Source: Streptomyces sp. NBC_01341
GTDB lineage: Bacteria > Actinomycetota > Actinomycetes > Streptomycetales > Streptomycetaceae
DNA: 64,000 bases
Direction of reading: 5' to 3'
Assembly (NCBI RefSeq): GCF_035946055.1
Contig: NZ_CP108364.1
Span: forward strand, 4,650,001-4,714,000
Under the pieces are notes generated by a model that was given only the letters and a program-made list of their open reading frames with translations, was not told where the DNA came from and did no database searches. This document shows, piece by piece, positions 41,729-50,533 of the stretch; the first letter of the stretch is position 1, and each line of letters begins with the position of its first letter. The translations under genes were made by a program, and so were the position numbers.

Positions 41729-44032
41729 ATGGCTGATGCGCTGGCTGATGCGCCCCTGATGGTCGTGGACGGTGCCGGTGTGGTCACCGGGTGGAGCCGG
41801 GCGGCCGAGCGGCGTTTCGGTCCCGCGACCGCCGACGCGCTCGGACTGCACGTCATGGACGTACTGGCCGGAGACAGCGTGCGTACGGCCGGTGACGGCG
41901 AGGCGCCGGGGATGCGGCTGGAACCCCTCGCCGGATCGGACTGGGCCTTCTGGGCCGTACCGGACGAGGGCGAGCACGGTGACGCGGTCGGGACGGCGCT
42001 GCTGGACGTCGTGTTCACCCAGGCGCGGGTGCGGCTCCACGTGCTCGACACCGATCTCGACGTCCTGCGGGTCAGCGACCCCTCCGCCGGGTCGGAGGAC
42101 ACCGCACGGCTGCACGGCCGGCCGTTCCGCTCCGTGTGCGACTTCGAGGAACCGGACCGGGTGGAGGCCTTCGTGCGCGAGGTCATGCGCACCGGCGTGC
42201 CCGGTGTCGAGGAGCCGTTCAAGACCCGCCCCGAAGCGGTGGCGGGCGGATCGCGCACCCTCGCCCTGACGGCGTTCCGTCTGCAGGAGGGGCACGGGAC
42301 GCCGCGAGGCGCACTCGGCAGGGTGCTGGGGGCCGCCGTCGCCGTGGTCGACGTCAGCGACCGGGTGCGGCGCAGGAAGCGGGAAGCGGCTCTCGTCGCC
42401 GTACGCGACTCCGTGGGCCGCACACTGGACGTCGAGGCCACCTGCCGCGACCTCGTCGGCGCGCTGGTCCCCGGATACGCCGACGTGGGCGTGGTCGAGG
42501 TCGTCGATGACGTCCTGCGCGGGGATACGCCCCAGCCCGGACCGCTCGGCCCCGACGTCCTGCTGAGGCGCGCGGGGTACAAGGGCGAGAACGAGGCCGC
42601 CCATCCGATCGGCGACATCCGCGCGGTGCCGTACGGCACGCCCTACCAGCGGGCCGTCTCCGACCTGCGGGCCCGGGTCCTCCCCCTGGACGACCTCACC
42701 TGGGCCGAAGCCGACCCCGCACGGGCGGGTTCCATCCGCCGCTTCCGGGCCCACACCCTCCTCGTGGCGCCGCTGACGGTGCGCGGGGCGGTGCTGGGGC
42801 TGCTGACGCTCTACCGGTGCGGGGACTCCGAGCCGTTCACCGAGGAGGACCTGCCCGCGGCCCTCGCGATGGCGTCCCGTGCCGCCCTCGGCGTCGACAA
42901 CGCCCGCCGCTACGTGCACGAGTACACCATCGCCAGCGCCCTCCAGCGCAGGCTGCTGCCACAGAGCCCGGCGCCCCAGCCCGCCGTCGAGAGCGATCAC
43001 CTGCTGGTGCCCGGCGGGGGAGCCGGGAACTGGTTCGACACGATCGCCCTGTCCGGGGCCCGTACGGCCCTCGTCATCGGGGAGGTGGCCGAACGCGGTA
43101 TCTACGCGGCCACCACCATGGGGCAGCTGCGCACCGTCGTCCACGCCCTCGCGGCACTGGACCTGGAGCCCGACGAACTCCTCGCGCGGCTGTACGACAC
43201 CGCGGCACGGCTGGCCGAGGAACGCGCCCACCTGCCGCAGAGCGACCCGCTGCACCGTGAGCCGCTGGCCGCGACCTGCGCGTACGCCGTGTACGACCCC
43301 TTCGCCGAGAAGTGCACCGTGGCGTCCGCCGGCCACCCCGCGCCCCTCGTCGTCGAACCGGACGGCGCCGCCTTCGTGGTGGGCCTGCCTGTGGGGCCCC
43401 CGCTGGGTGCCACGGACCGGGCGCCCGTCGCCGCGGTCTCCGTCGTGCTTCCCGAGGGCAGTCTGCTCGCCCTCCACACCAACGCGCTGCGGACTTACTC
43501 CCAGCCCTCCTCCGGTGCGCTGCGCCAGGCGCTGACTCCCACGGACCGGCCGCTGAAGGACCTGTGCGAGACCGTCGCCCGCTCCCTGCCCGACAACGAC
43601 GATCTCCGGGGCGCCGCACTGCTCCTGGCCCGGACCCACGCCATGCCCCCGGAGCGGTACGCCGCATGGGAACTGCCCTACGACAGGACCGCACCCGCGA
43701 CCGCGCGCCGCCTCACGTCCAAGACGCTCGCCGACTGGCACATCGAGGACGACACCGGGGACGCGACCGAGCTGATCGTCAGCGAGCTCGTCACCAACGC
43801 CGTGCGCTACGGCACCCCGCCGGTGGTCCTGCGGCTGATCCTCGACCGGGGACTGATCTGCGAGATCCGGGACGGCAGCACCACCGCGCCGTACATGAAG
43901 TACGCGGGAGCCGTGGACGAGGGCGGCAGGGGGCTCTTCATCATGTCCCACCTCGCCTCGCTGTGGGGCACCCGGTACGCCGCCGACGGCAAGACCGTCT
44001 GGTCCGAGCAGACGATTCGGGAGGGCGCCTGA
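41729..44032 (+). CDS. PAS-GAF-SpoIIE-type regulatory protein with HATPase domain
   Basis: A 767-residue soluble protein: PAS-like regions about 1-210, a GAF domain (225-395), a SpoIIE/PP2C phosphatase domain (400-625) and a C-terminal GHKL ATPase (ELIVSELVTNAVRYG N box, EIRDGST G1 box, GGRGLFIM G2). Such proteins control anti-anti-sigma factors. In the phosphatase domain the metal motif GDWYD is GNWFD and DVVGHG is EVAERG, so acidic ligands are altered, although DD in NDDLRG remains. The catalytic activity is doubtful. Start 41729 has TAAGGAG upstream. Confidence 0.9.
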   Translation: MADALADAPLMVVDGAGVVTGWSRAAERRFGPATADALGLHVMDVLAGDSVRTAGDGEAPGMRLEPLAGSDWAFWAVPDEGEHGDAVGTALLDVVFTQARVRLHVLDTDLDVLRVSDPSAGSEDTARLHGRPFRSVCDFEEPDRVEAFVREVMRTGVPGVEEPFKTRPEAVAGGSRTLALTAFRLQEGHGTPRGALGRVLGAAVAVVDVSDRVRRRKREAALVAVRDSVGRTLDVEATCRDLVGALVPGYADVGVVEVVDDVLRGDTPQPGPLGPDVLLRRAGYKGENEAAHPIGDIRAVPYGTPYQRAVSDLRARVLPLDDLTWAEADPARAGSIRRFRAHTLLVAPLTVRGAVLGLLTLYRCGDSEPFTEEDLPAALAMASRAALGVDNARRYVHEYTIASALQRRLLPQSPAPQPAVESDHLLVPGGGAGNWFDTIALSGARTALVIGEVAERGIYAATTMGQLRTVVHALAALDLEPDELLARLYDTAARLAEERAHLPQSDPLHREPLAATCAYAVYDPFAEKCTVASAGHPAPLVVEPDGAAFVVGLPVGPPLGATDRAPVAAVSVVLPEGSLLALHTNALRTYSQPSSGALRQALTPTDRPLKDLCETVARSLPDNDDLRGAALLLARTHAMPPERYAAWELPYDRTAPATARRLTSKTLADWHIEDDTGDATELIVSELVTNAVRYGTPPVVLRLILDRGLICEIRDGSTTAPYMKYAGAVDEGGRGLFIMSHLASLWGTRYAADGKTVWSEQTIREGA

Positions 44033-44055
44033 CGCGCCGCATCCCCGGACGCGCC

Positions 44056-44268
44056 CTACGCGGCCTTGTCCTCGGCGAGGGTGTGCGCGACCAGGGCGTT
44101 CGCGTGGCCGTGTCCCACGCCGTGCTCGGTCCTGAGCCAGGAGACGATCTCCATGTGCCTGGTCAGGGGCGAGGAGCGGATGAGTTCCTTCCACTCCGTG
44201 ACCGGGCGGCCGTACTTCTTCTCGATCGAGGGGAAGTAGCTCGCGGGGCCCTTCACTGCGTCGGTCAT
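44056..44268 (-). CDS. DUF4287 small protein
   Basis: A 70-residue protein: VKGPASYFPSIEKKYGRPVTEWKELIRSS, MEIVSWLRTEHGVGHGHANALVAHTL, the complete DUF4287 signature found as a single-domain protein in actinobacteria. Function unknown. It is a single gene between the SpoIIE-type gene and a gene-poor stretch. Confidence 0.9.
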   Translation of the reverse strand: MTDAVKGPASYFPSIEKKYGRPVTEWKELIRSSPLTRHMEIVSWLRTEHGVGHGHANALVAHTLAEDKAA

Positions 44269-44469
44269 GCCGTCGTCCCGTCCGTCGTGTCCGCCGTCGT
44301 GTGGTGATCGTGCGCCGTACTGCGCTTCTGACTGCGGGCGGCCGTGGAAATCATCGGTGGGAGCGGACAGCCTCGGCGGCGGCGAACACGACGGACGGCC
44401 CGGCGGCGCGGACGACCGTGTCCGGCCCGGGGCGCGGGTGCGCCCGGACGTGCCGGGCGCACCCGCGGT

Positions 44470-45477
44470 TCAGCCGGCCCCGTGGCACTCCCGGTACGTG
44501 CGCTCCGCGCCGCACCAGCAGGCCGCGCTGCGCGCCGGGGGCCACGGGACGGCCCGGCCGCGGGCAGCCAGCGTCGTGGCGTACTGGGGGAGGAGGTCCG
44601 GGTCGGAGGGCGAGGCGGCCTCCGACGCGGCGAACGCCTCGTAGGAGGGGACCGTGCCCGTCACGATGCCCAGGTTCGGCGTGCCCGCCGCGTGCAGGTC
44701 GCGCAACGCGGCCTCCAGGCGCGCGAGATGGTCCTCGTGCGAGAGGTACTCCTGGGCGAGTTCCGGGTACGCCGCCAGCAGTTCGCGCAGCTCGTCGCCC
44801 GGCCAGCGCAGCACCGCGACGGGGAAGGGGCGGGACAACGCCGTCCGGTAGGTGCCCAGTTCGGCGCGGAGCCGGTTGATCTCCGCCTGGAGCTCACCCG
44901 GGTCCGACGAACCGAGGGCCCACAGGCGCTTCGGGTCGTGCAGCTCGTCCAGCGGCACGGCCGCCGTGTGCAGCGTGTCGGCCAGCTCGTCCCAGGCGTC
45001 GTGGCCGACGCCCATCAGCCTGCGCACCCGGTGCCGTCCGATCAGCAACGACTGGGTCGCGTAGGGGACTTCCTCGCCGGGGGCGATCAGCAGGGTCAGC
45101 GCCGTCGAGAAGAAGTCGTGGGCGGACTCCAGCTCGTCGTGCGCTTCGAGGGTCTCCGCGGCGATCTCCCACGGCGCCGCTTCGAGCGGGCCGGCCGCGC
45201 GGATGCCGTCGATGATCGCGCGGGCCTCGGCCTCGTGGCCGTACTCCCAGAGGTTGGCCGCCTTGAGGGCTTTGACCAGGTGCGGCTGCTCGACGGGGAT
45301 GTCGGGCGATCCGAGCAGTTCGTCGTAGAGGGTGGTCGCGCGGGTGCGGTCCCCCGCGAGCTCCAGATGGGCCGCTGCCTGGAGGAACAGCGGCTCGTGG
45401 TCCTCGGGGTACTGCGCCGCGGTGCGCAGCAGGCGCTCGGCTTCGGTGGTGTGGTCGGCAGGCGTGTCGGGGCGCAT
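44470..45477 (-). CDS. TPR-like protein with C-terminal SEC-C zinc motif
   Basis: A 335-residue soluble protein from ATG 45477 (GTG 45486 is nearby). The body is helical with TPR-like pairs (RLLRTAAQYPEDHEPLFLQAAAHLELAGDRTRATTLYDELL, LKALKAANLWEYGHEAEARAIIDGI). The extreme C-terminus, CWCGAERTYRECHGAG, is the SEC-C Cys-x-Cys ... Cys-His zinc motif known from SecA and related proteins. It probably binds a protein partner. A Streptomyces conserved hypothetical; role unknown. It is on the same strand as the MFS transporter gene upstream but separated by 200 bp. Confidence 0.85.
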   Translation of the reverse strand: MRPDTPADHTTEAERLLRTAAQYPEDHEPLFLQAAAHLELAGDRTRATTLYDELLGSPDIPVEQPHLVKALKAANLWEYGHEAEARAIIDGIRAAGPLEAAPWEIAAETLEAHDELESAHDFFSTALTLLIAPGEEVPYATQSLLIGRHRVRRLMGVGHDAWDELADTLHTAAVPLDELHDPKRLWALGSSDPGELQAEINRLRAELGTYRTALSRPFPVAVLRWPGDELRELLAAYPELAQEYLSHEDHLARLEAALRDLHAAGTPNLGIVTGTVPSYEAFAASEAASPSDPDLLPQYATTLAARGRAVPWPPARSAACWCGAERTYRECHGAG

Positions 45478-45675
45478 GGACCACACGGTACTGCGGGACG
45501 GGGGCGGGAGGAGAGGGAGCGTGCTGGAGCGGTGGTGAAGGCCGGAAGACCCCCGGGGAAACGGCCGGCGGCCCCCCTCCCGGGACGGGCCCCGCCCGCA
45601 CGGTGGCGCACCCCGCTCCCGCGGGACGCCGGAGCGGGGTGCGGCTCCCGGCTGCCCCCGGCCGAGCGGACGTGC

Positions 45676-47073
45676 TCAGCGCTCCCGCAGGAACAGCACG
45701 GCCACCACGGCCACGACCGCCAGGCCGGCCGACAGCAGGACCGCCCCGTCCGCCCCCGCCGGGGTGGGCGCCACCGCGATCGTCACGGCCACACCGGCCG
45801 AGGAGCCGAGGTAGCGGGCCGTGTTGTTGGCGCCCGAGCCCATGGCCGCCCGGTCCGGGGGCACGGACTCGACGGCGAGGCGGGGCAGCGCCGCGTTGAT
45901 CAGGCCGCTGCCCGCACCCGCGACGACCAGGGCCGGCACGAGGCGCAGCCACACCGAGGCGGACGCCCCGCCCGGTGCGCCGGTCAGGGTTCCGAGGATC
46001 GGCAGCACCGCCACCGCGTGGAGCGCGAAGCCGGCCGCCAGCTGGTGACGGGCGGCCATCCGGCCGGCCAGGCGCCGGGCCTGCAGCGCCACCACGAACG
46101 ACGTGCCCGACCAGAGCAGGAACAGCCAGGCCGAGTCGAGTGCGGAGAGGGCGAGCGAGTGCTGGAGCAGCGTGGGCAGATAGCTGAAGAGGCCGATCAC
46201 CGCGAGCCCCGTGAACAGTCCTCCGGCCGCCGCCGCCAGGAAGGCGCGGCTGCGGAACAGCCCCAGGTCGATGAGCGGGGCTGCGGCCCGGCGCTCCACC
46301 GCTGCGAACACGGCGGTCAGGGCCACAGTCGCGAGCAGCAGCAGACCGACGGGTGCGCGCAGCCAGCCGTCCCGGCCGAGGGTGAGTGCGGTCAGGAGCG
46401 CCGTCATCGCCAGTCCGAGCGCGGCTGCGCCCGCCAGGTCGGGGCGGCCGGCGCGCGGGGCGCGGGACTCCGCGAGCGTGCGGAAGGCGAAGGCCGCGGT
46501 GACGAGGGCGCCGGCCCCCAGGGCGAGATAGGTCAGGCGCCAGTCGACGGCGCCGAGCGAGCCCGACAGCAGCGGGCCGAGCGCTATCCCGGCGCTGACG
46601 AACGCGCCCCAGACGCCCATCGCCCTGATCCTCGCGTGGCCGACCGGATACGCGCCGACCAGCAGGCCGAGGCTGGTGGCCAGGATCGCCGCGCTCGCCG
46701 CGCCCTGGCCCGCCCGGGCGAGGGTGAACCCGAGGGTGTCCGTGGTCAGGGCGCCGAGTCCGGCGGTGACGCCGAGGCCCAGAGTGCCGATGAGGAAGAT
46801 CCGGCGCCGCCCGAAGTCGTCGGCGAGGCTGCCCGCGACGAGCAGGACGACGGCGAGGCCGAGCGGGGTCCCGTTGAGCAGCCATGCCTGCGCGGAGGGC
46901 GGGGTGGAGAAGGCGGTGGCGAGGGTGGGGAGGGCGGTCGTCGGCGCGGTGAAGTTCATCAGCGCGACGGTCGTGGCGGCGCTCGTCACCGCCAGGGTCG
47001 CGCCGGGCCGGTGCGGCGGGCGGGCCGGGCGGGCGGCGGCGGCGGGGCCTGCCTGTGCGGACTGCTGGGTCAT
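45676..47073 (-). CDS. MFS transporter
   Basis: A 465-residue membrane protein from ATG 47073 (GGAGGGACGTC upstream). Motif A is SLADDFGRRRIFLIGTLG, then LARAGQGAASAAILATSLGLLVG and motif C-like GVWGAFVSAGIALGPLLSGSLG. About 14 hydrophobic helices put it with DHA2 drug:H+ antiporters. It is divergent from an HxlR gene, with two operator palindromes between, so HxlR most likely controls it. Substrate unknown. Confidence 0.92.
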   Translation of the reverse strand: MTQQSAQAGPAAAARPARPPHRPGATLAVTSAATTVALMNFTAPTTALPTLATAFSTPPSAQAWLLNGTPLGLAVVLLVAGSLADDFGRRRIFLIGTLGLGVTAGLGALTTDTLGFTLARAGQGAASAAILATSLGLLVGAYPVGHARIRAMGVWGAFVSAGIALGPLLSGSLGAVDWRLTYLALGAGALVTAAFAFRTLAESRAPRAGRPDLAGAAALGLAMTALLTALTLGRDGWLRAPVGLLLLATVALTAVFAAVERRAAAPLIDLGLFRSRAFLAAAAGGLFTGLAVIGLFSYLPTLLQHSLALSALDSAWLFLLWSGTSFVVALQARRLAGRMAARHQLAAGFALHAVAVLPILGTLTGAPGGASASVWLRLVPALVVAGAGSGLINAALPRLAVESVPPDRAAMGSGANNTARYLGSSAGVAVTIAVAPTPAGADGAVLLSAGLAVVAVVAVLFLRER

Positions 47074-47120
47074 GACGTCCCTCCGGGAACGGCCCGCCTG
47101 GCGATCAGGTTCACGGCCAA

Positions 47121-47137
47121 GGTTCGATGAACGAACC
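47121..47137. promoter_or_regulatory. GGTTCG-5-CGAACC inverted repeat near the MFS start
   Basis: First of two related sites (arms GGTTCG/CGAACC) in the MFS-HxlR intergenic region. Same GGTTC core as the stronger palindrome at 47162-47186. Confidence 0.6.
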
Positions 47138-47161
47138 GAATGGAGGCGTGACGCTAGCACG

Positions 47162-47186
47162 CCAAGGTTCATTCAATGAACCTTGG
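47162..47186. promoter_or_regulatory. perfect 25-bp operator CCAAGGTTCATT-C-AATGAACCTTGG
   Basis: Twelve-bp perfect arms around one base, immediately upstream of a TAAAGT -10 (47192-47197) that lies 6 nt before the HxlR start codon. Very probably the HxlR operator, covering the -35 of its own promoter. Confidence 0.75.
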
Positions 47187-47203
47187 GCGGGTAAAGTGGT
47201 CCC

Positions 47204-47734
47204 ATGGCCCTCGGCAAGGACTACGCCGCACAGCAGTGCTCCATCGCCCGCGCGCTCGAAGTGATCGGTGAACGCTGGACACTGCTCGTCGTGCGCGACG
47301 CCTTCTACGGCGTACGCCGCTACAACGACTTCCTGAGCCACCTCGGCATCCCGCGCGCCGTCCTCGCCTCGCGCCTCCAGGCCCTCACCGAGGCCGGCGT
47401 CCTGGCGAAACACCGCTACCAGGAGTCGCCGCCGCGCGAGGAGTACGTCCTCACCGACCGGGGCAAGGCACTCTGGCCCACCCTGCGCTCCCTCGGCCTC
47501 TGGGGCCGCGAGCACTTCGAGGACACGCTGCCCATGCGTTACTTCCACCACGCCGCGTGCGGGACGCTGCTCGGCGCGTACGGCCAGTGCTCGGCGTGCG
47601 GAGTCGAGGTGGCGCCCGAGGACGTGGAGATGCGTCCGGGCGCCGGACTGGACCCCGACCCGGACGACCCGGTCGGCCGGGCCCTCCTGGCCCCCCGGCG
47701 ACTGCTTCAGCCGCTGGACACCGATCGTGTATAA
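47204..47734 (+). CDS. HxlR-family transcriptional regulator
   Basis: A 176-residue protein. The HxlR winged helix is complete: CSIARALEVIGERWTLLVVRDAFYGVRRYNDFLSHLGIPRAVLASRLQALTEAGVL, then RYQESPPREEYVLTDRGKALWPTL. A C-terminal extension with CGTLL ... CSACGVEV could bind metal. No ribosome site precedes ATG 47204, but a TAAAGT -10 sits 6 nt upstream, so the transcript is probably leaderless. It faces the MFS gene and likely represses it and itself via the palindromes. Ligand unknown. Confidence 0.92.
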   Translation: MALGKDYAAQQCSIARALEVIGERWTLLVVRDAFYGVRRYNDFLSHLGIPRAVLASRLQALTEAGVLAKHRYQESPPREEYVLTDRGKALWPTLRSLGLWGREHFEDTLPMRYFHHAACGTLLGAYGQCSACGVEVAPEDVEMRPGAGLDPDPDDPVGRALLAPRRLLQPLDTDRV

Positions 47735-47777
47735 CGGCTGGAGGACACCGACGGCCGCGAAGTGAACGGGAGGGACG

Positions 47778-48110
47778 ATGAGCGACCACATGAACCGTGT
47801 GCGCCGTGGGGTCGCCCGCCTGCTCCGCCCCGCCGCCTTCCTGGTCCTGTTCGTCGCCGAGGTCCTCCTCGCCGAAGGCGGCAGCCTCTCCGCCGCCGTC
47901 GCGCTCGCCGCCACCGCGGCCGCCGGCTCGGCGCTCCTCGTCTGCTCCGTCATCAGCGCCCGCTGCGCCTGCCCCGTACCCCGCACCAGGGTGCGCACGG
48001 CCATGCGCGACCGCGAGAAGCGCACCGCGTTCCTGCCGCAACGGGACCCCGACGCCCGAGGGCGCCGCAGGCCCCGAGCGCCCGGGGCCGCCCTCCTGAC
48101 GGCCGCGTAG
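47778..48110 (+). CDS. small membrane protein, DUF6412-like
   Basis: A 110-residue protein from ATG 47778 (GGAGGGACG upstream). Two hydrophobic helices (AAFLVLFVAEVLLAEGGSL, AATAAAGSALLVCSVISARC) flanked by Arg-rich ends (NRVRRGVARLLRP, RRRPRAPG). It is typically the gene before the secondary YidC in Streptomyces, 83 bp upstream here, so they may be co-transcribed. Role unknown. Confidence 0.75.
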   Translation: MSDHMNRVRRGVARLLRPAAFLVLFVAEVLLAEGGSLSAAVALAATAAAGSALLVCSVISARCACPVPRTRVRTAMRDREKRTAFLPQRDPDARGRRRPRAPGAALLTAA

Positions 48111-48193
48111 GGAACCCTTCACCACCTTCTGCGCGGTTCGTCCTGCCGAGTTCCAGTCATCCCGGCACGACGAGACCCCCGGAGGGCTCACCC

Positions 48194-48964
48194 ATGTCCG
48201 CTTTCATGTCCGCCTTCGCGAGCCTGGTCGGCGCGTTCGCCGACCTGCTCCAGCCGCTCTTCCACCACGCGTCGACGGCCGCGGCGATCATCCTGTTCAC
48301 CGCACTGGTACGGCTCGCCGTCCACCCCCTGTCGCGGGCGGCGGCGCGCGGCCAGAAGGCCCGCACCAAGCTCCAGCCGCAGATCGCCGAGCTGCGCAAG
48401 AAGCACGCCAAGAGCCCCGACAAGATGCAGAAGGCGCTCATGGAGCTCCACGCGAAGGAGAAGGTGTCCCCGCTCTCCGGCTGCCTGCCGAGCCTGCTCC
48501 AGATGCCCGCGTTCTTCCTGCTCTACCACCTCTTCTCCAGCCAGAGGATCGGCGGCGACCCCAACTCGCTGCTCGGCCACGAACTCCTCGGCGCCCCCCT
48601 CGGAGAGCGCTGGCACGACGCCCTCGCCCACGGCGGACCCTTCGGCGGGCAGGGGCTGGTCTATCTCGCGCTGTTCGCGATCGTCGCCGCCGTCGCCACC
48701 TTCAACTACGGCCGGACCAAGCGGCAGATGGCGGCCAACCCGGTCACCCCGGCCACGGGCCCGGACGGACAGCCCGTACCCGGCATGGGCGCCATGACGA
48801 AGGTGATGCCGCTGATGTCGTTCCTGACGCTCTTCTCGGTGGCCTTCGTGCCGCTCGCCGCCGCGCTGTACATCGTCACCAGCACCACCTGGACCGCCAT
48901 CGAGAGGGCCTACCTCTACCGCGGCGTCCCGGTGACGGAGGCCGCACTCGCACCCGCCCTCTGA
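48194..48964 (+). CDS. yidC: YidC/Oxa1-family membrane insertase (second copy)
   Basis: A 256-residue protein from ATG 48194 (GGAGGGCTCACCC upstream). The YidC core shows the conserved helix pair (AAAIILFTALVRLAVHPLSRAAARGQ), the charged hairpin (KLQPQIAELRKKHAKSPDKMQKALMELHAKEKVSPLSGCLPSLLQMPAFF), then TM helices (GLVYLALFAIVAAVATF, FLTLFSVAFVPLAAALYIVTSTTWT). No lipoprotein motif at the N-terminus. It lies away from the oriC rnpA-yidC-jag cluster, so it is a paralogue; the C-terminal tail is short. Inserts membrane proteins; specific clients unknown. Confidence 0.88.
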   Translation: MSAFMSAFASLVGAFADLLQPLFHHASTAAAIILFTALVRLAVHPLSRAAARGQKARTKLQPQIAELRKKHAKSPDKMQKALMELHAKEKVSPLSGCLPSLLQMPAFFLLYHLFSSQRIGGDPNSLLGHELLGAPLGERWHDALAHGGPFGGQGLVYLALFAIVAAVATFNYGRTKRQMAANPVTPATGPDGQPVPGMGAMTKVMPLMSFLTLFSVAFVPLAAALYIVTSTTWTAIERAYLYRGVPVTEAALAPAL

Positions 48965-49087
48965 CGGATCGGGTCCAGTGTGTGAACGGGGTCTTGCGGG
49001 GTGATCCGATGTCTTGGAGGATCAGCCAAGCCCTCGCTGGCCGCAACCCATCGACGGGCTCGACCTCGACCAAGGGGAGATGGACCG

Positions 49088-49948
49088 TTGAAGCTGCTTC
49101 GAGTGGGTACGGCGGGCGCGGAACGCCCCGCGCTGCTTGACCGGAACGGGTCCCTGCGCGACCTCTCGGGCCTCGTCACCGACATCGACGGCAGGCTGCT
49201 CGCCGACGCCCCGGCCCTGGCCCGGGTGCGGGAGGCGGCCGGTACGCCCGAGGCGCTGCCCGCGCTGGACGCCGACGGACTGCGCATCGGTCCGCCGCTC
49301 GGCCGGATCGGCAAGATCGTGTGCATCGGGCTGAACTACCACGACCACGCGGCCGAGACCGGCGCGGCCATCCCGGACGAGCCGATCCTGTTCTTCAAGG
49401 CACCGGACACCGTGGTGGGCCCCGATGACACGGTGCTCGTGCCGCGCGGCAGCCGGAAGACCGACTGGGAGGTCGAGCTCGCCGTCGTGATCGGCCGCAC
49501 CGCCCGCTACCTCGACTCCGCGGAGGAGGCGCTCGGTCACATCGCCGGGTACGCGACGTCGCACGACGTCTCCGAGCGGGAGTTCCAGATGGAACGCGGC
49601 GGCACCTGGGACAAGGGAAAGAACTGCGAGACGTTCAACCCGCTGGGACCCTGGCTCGTCACGGCGGACGAGGTGGCCGACCCGCAGGCGCTGCCCCTGA
49701 AACTGTGGGTCAACGGGGAACTGAAGCAGGACGGCACGACGGCCGAGCAGATCTTCCCGGTCGGCGAGGTCGTCCGCTACCTGAGCCACTTCATGACGCT
49801 CCACCCCGGCGACGTCATCAACACCGGCACCCCGGCAGGTGTGGCCATGGGCCGGCCCGAGCCGAAGCCCTTCCTCCGGGCGGGGGACGTGGTGGAACTG
49901 GAGGTCGAGGGGCTGGGGCGCCAGCGCCAGGAACTCAAGGACGCCTGA
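49088..49948 (+). CDS. fumarylacetoacetate hydrolase family protein
   Basis: A 286-residue protein from TTG 49088 (GGGGAGATGG upstream), starting MKLLRVGTAG. The FAH fold has IGLNYHDHAAETG, EPILFFKAPDTVVGPDD, WEVELAVVIG (metal-binding Glu), HDVSEREFQ, WDKGKNCETFNPLGPWLV and GDVINTGTPAGVAMG. Members cleave C-C bonds in acylpyruvates and ureidoglycolate or related compounds. The substrate is not indicated by the context. Followed by a strong bidirectional terminator. Confidence 0.93.
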   Translation: MKLLRVGTAGAERPALLDRNGSLRDLSGLVTDIDGRLLADAPALARVREAAGTPEALPALDADGLRIGPPLGRIGKIVCIGLNYHDHAAETGAAIPDEPILFFKAPDTVVGPDDTVLVPRGSRKTDWEVELAVVIGRTARYLDSAEEALGHIAGYATSHDVSEREFQMERGGTWDKGKNCETFNPLGPWLVTADEVADPQALPLKLWVNGELKQDGTTAEQIFPVGEVVRYLSHFMTLHPGDVINTGTPAGVAMGRPEPKPFLRAGDVVELEVEGLGRQRQELKDA

Positions 49949-49983
49949 GACCGCACGCGGCTCGGCCGCGAGGGGCGTAAGCC

Positions 49984-50021
49984 CGCGAACGGCCGCCGGG
50001 ATCTCCCGGCGGCCGTTCGCG
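49984..50021. terminator. 18-bp perfect hairpin, bidirectional terminator
   Basis: Arms CGCGAACGGCCGCCGGGA and complement, 2-nt loop, between the FAH gene (ends 49948) and UPF0303 gene (ends 50054), which converge. Confidence 0.8.
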
Positions 50022-50053
50022 TACGGGGATTCTCGGAGCCTGTCGGGTGGCCC

Positions 50054-50533
50054 TCAGGCCTGGGGCCGTGTCGTGAAGCGCTCCAGCGCCTCCACCACCA
50101 GCGCGTGGTCCTCGGCCTGCGGCAGGCCCGAGACCGTGACCGTGCCGATCACGCCCGCGCCCTCCACCGCGATCGGGAACGACCCGCCGTGCGCGGCGAA
50201 GACGTCCGGATCCAGCCGGGAGGAGTCCTCGAAGGTGGTGCCCTTGGCACGGAAACGCGTGCCGACGAGGTAGGAGCTCTCGCCGTACCGCTCCACCACC
50301 CTGCGCTTGCGGTCGATCCAGGCGTCGTTGTCCGCGCTCGAACCGGGCAGCGCGGCGTGGAACATCTGCTGGCCGCCGCGCCGGATGTCGATGGCGACGG
50401 GGGCGTGCCGCTCGCGGGCCAGCGTGACCAGCAGGCCGCCCAGCGCGTACGCGTCGTCGTAGCCGAAGTGCGCAAGCGTCAGGCGGCGCTCCTGCGCGAT
50501 CAGCTCGGAAATGGTCGGAGCACCGGTGTTCAT
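50054..50533 (-). CDS. UPF0303/heme-degrading-domain-type protein
   Basis: A 159-residue protein of the DUF336-like (UPF0303, GlcG/HbpS-like) family: TLAHFGYDDAYALGGLLVTLARERHAPVAIDI, FHAALPGSSADNDAWIDRKRRVVERYGESSY and the G-rich FPIAVEGAGVIGTVTVSGLPQAEDHALVVEAL. Function unknown; members bind haem or small ligands and are often paired with oxidoreductases. Overlaps the Gfo/Idh gene by 4 bp, downstream in the operon. Confidence 0.85.
   Translation of the reverse strand: MNTGAPTISELIAQERRLTLAHFGYDDAYALGGLLVTLARERHAPVAIDIRRGGQQMFHAALPGSSADNDAWIDRKRRVVERYGESSYLVGTRFRAKGTTFEDSSRLDPDVFAAHGGSFPIAVEGAGVIGTVTVSGLPQAEDHALVVEALERFTTRPQA

Noticed and set aside
40625..44194. A very long minus-strand frame covering the SpoIIE-type gene
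   Set aside because: It is antisense to a well-supported PAS-GAF-SpoIIE-HATPase protein and has no recognisable domain.
44344..47130. A 928-residue plus-strand frame
   Set aside because: It is antisense to the SEC-C and MFS genes; low-complexity Arg/Gly/Glu content indicates a codon-bias artefact.
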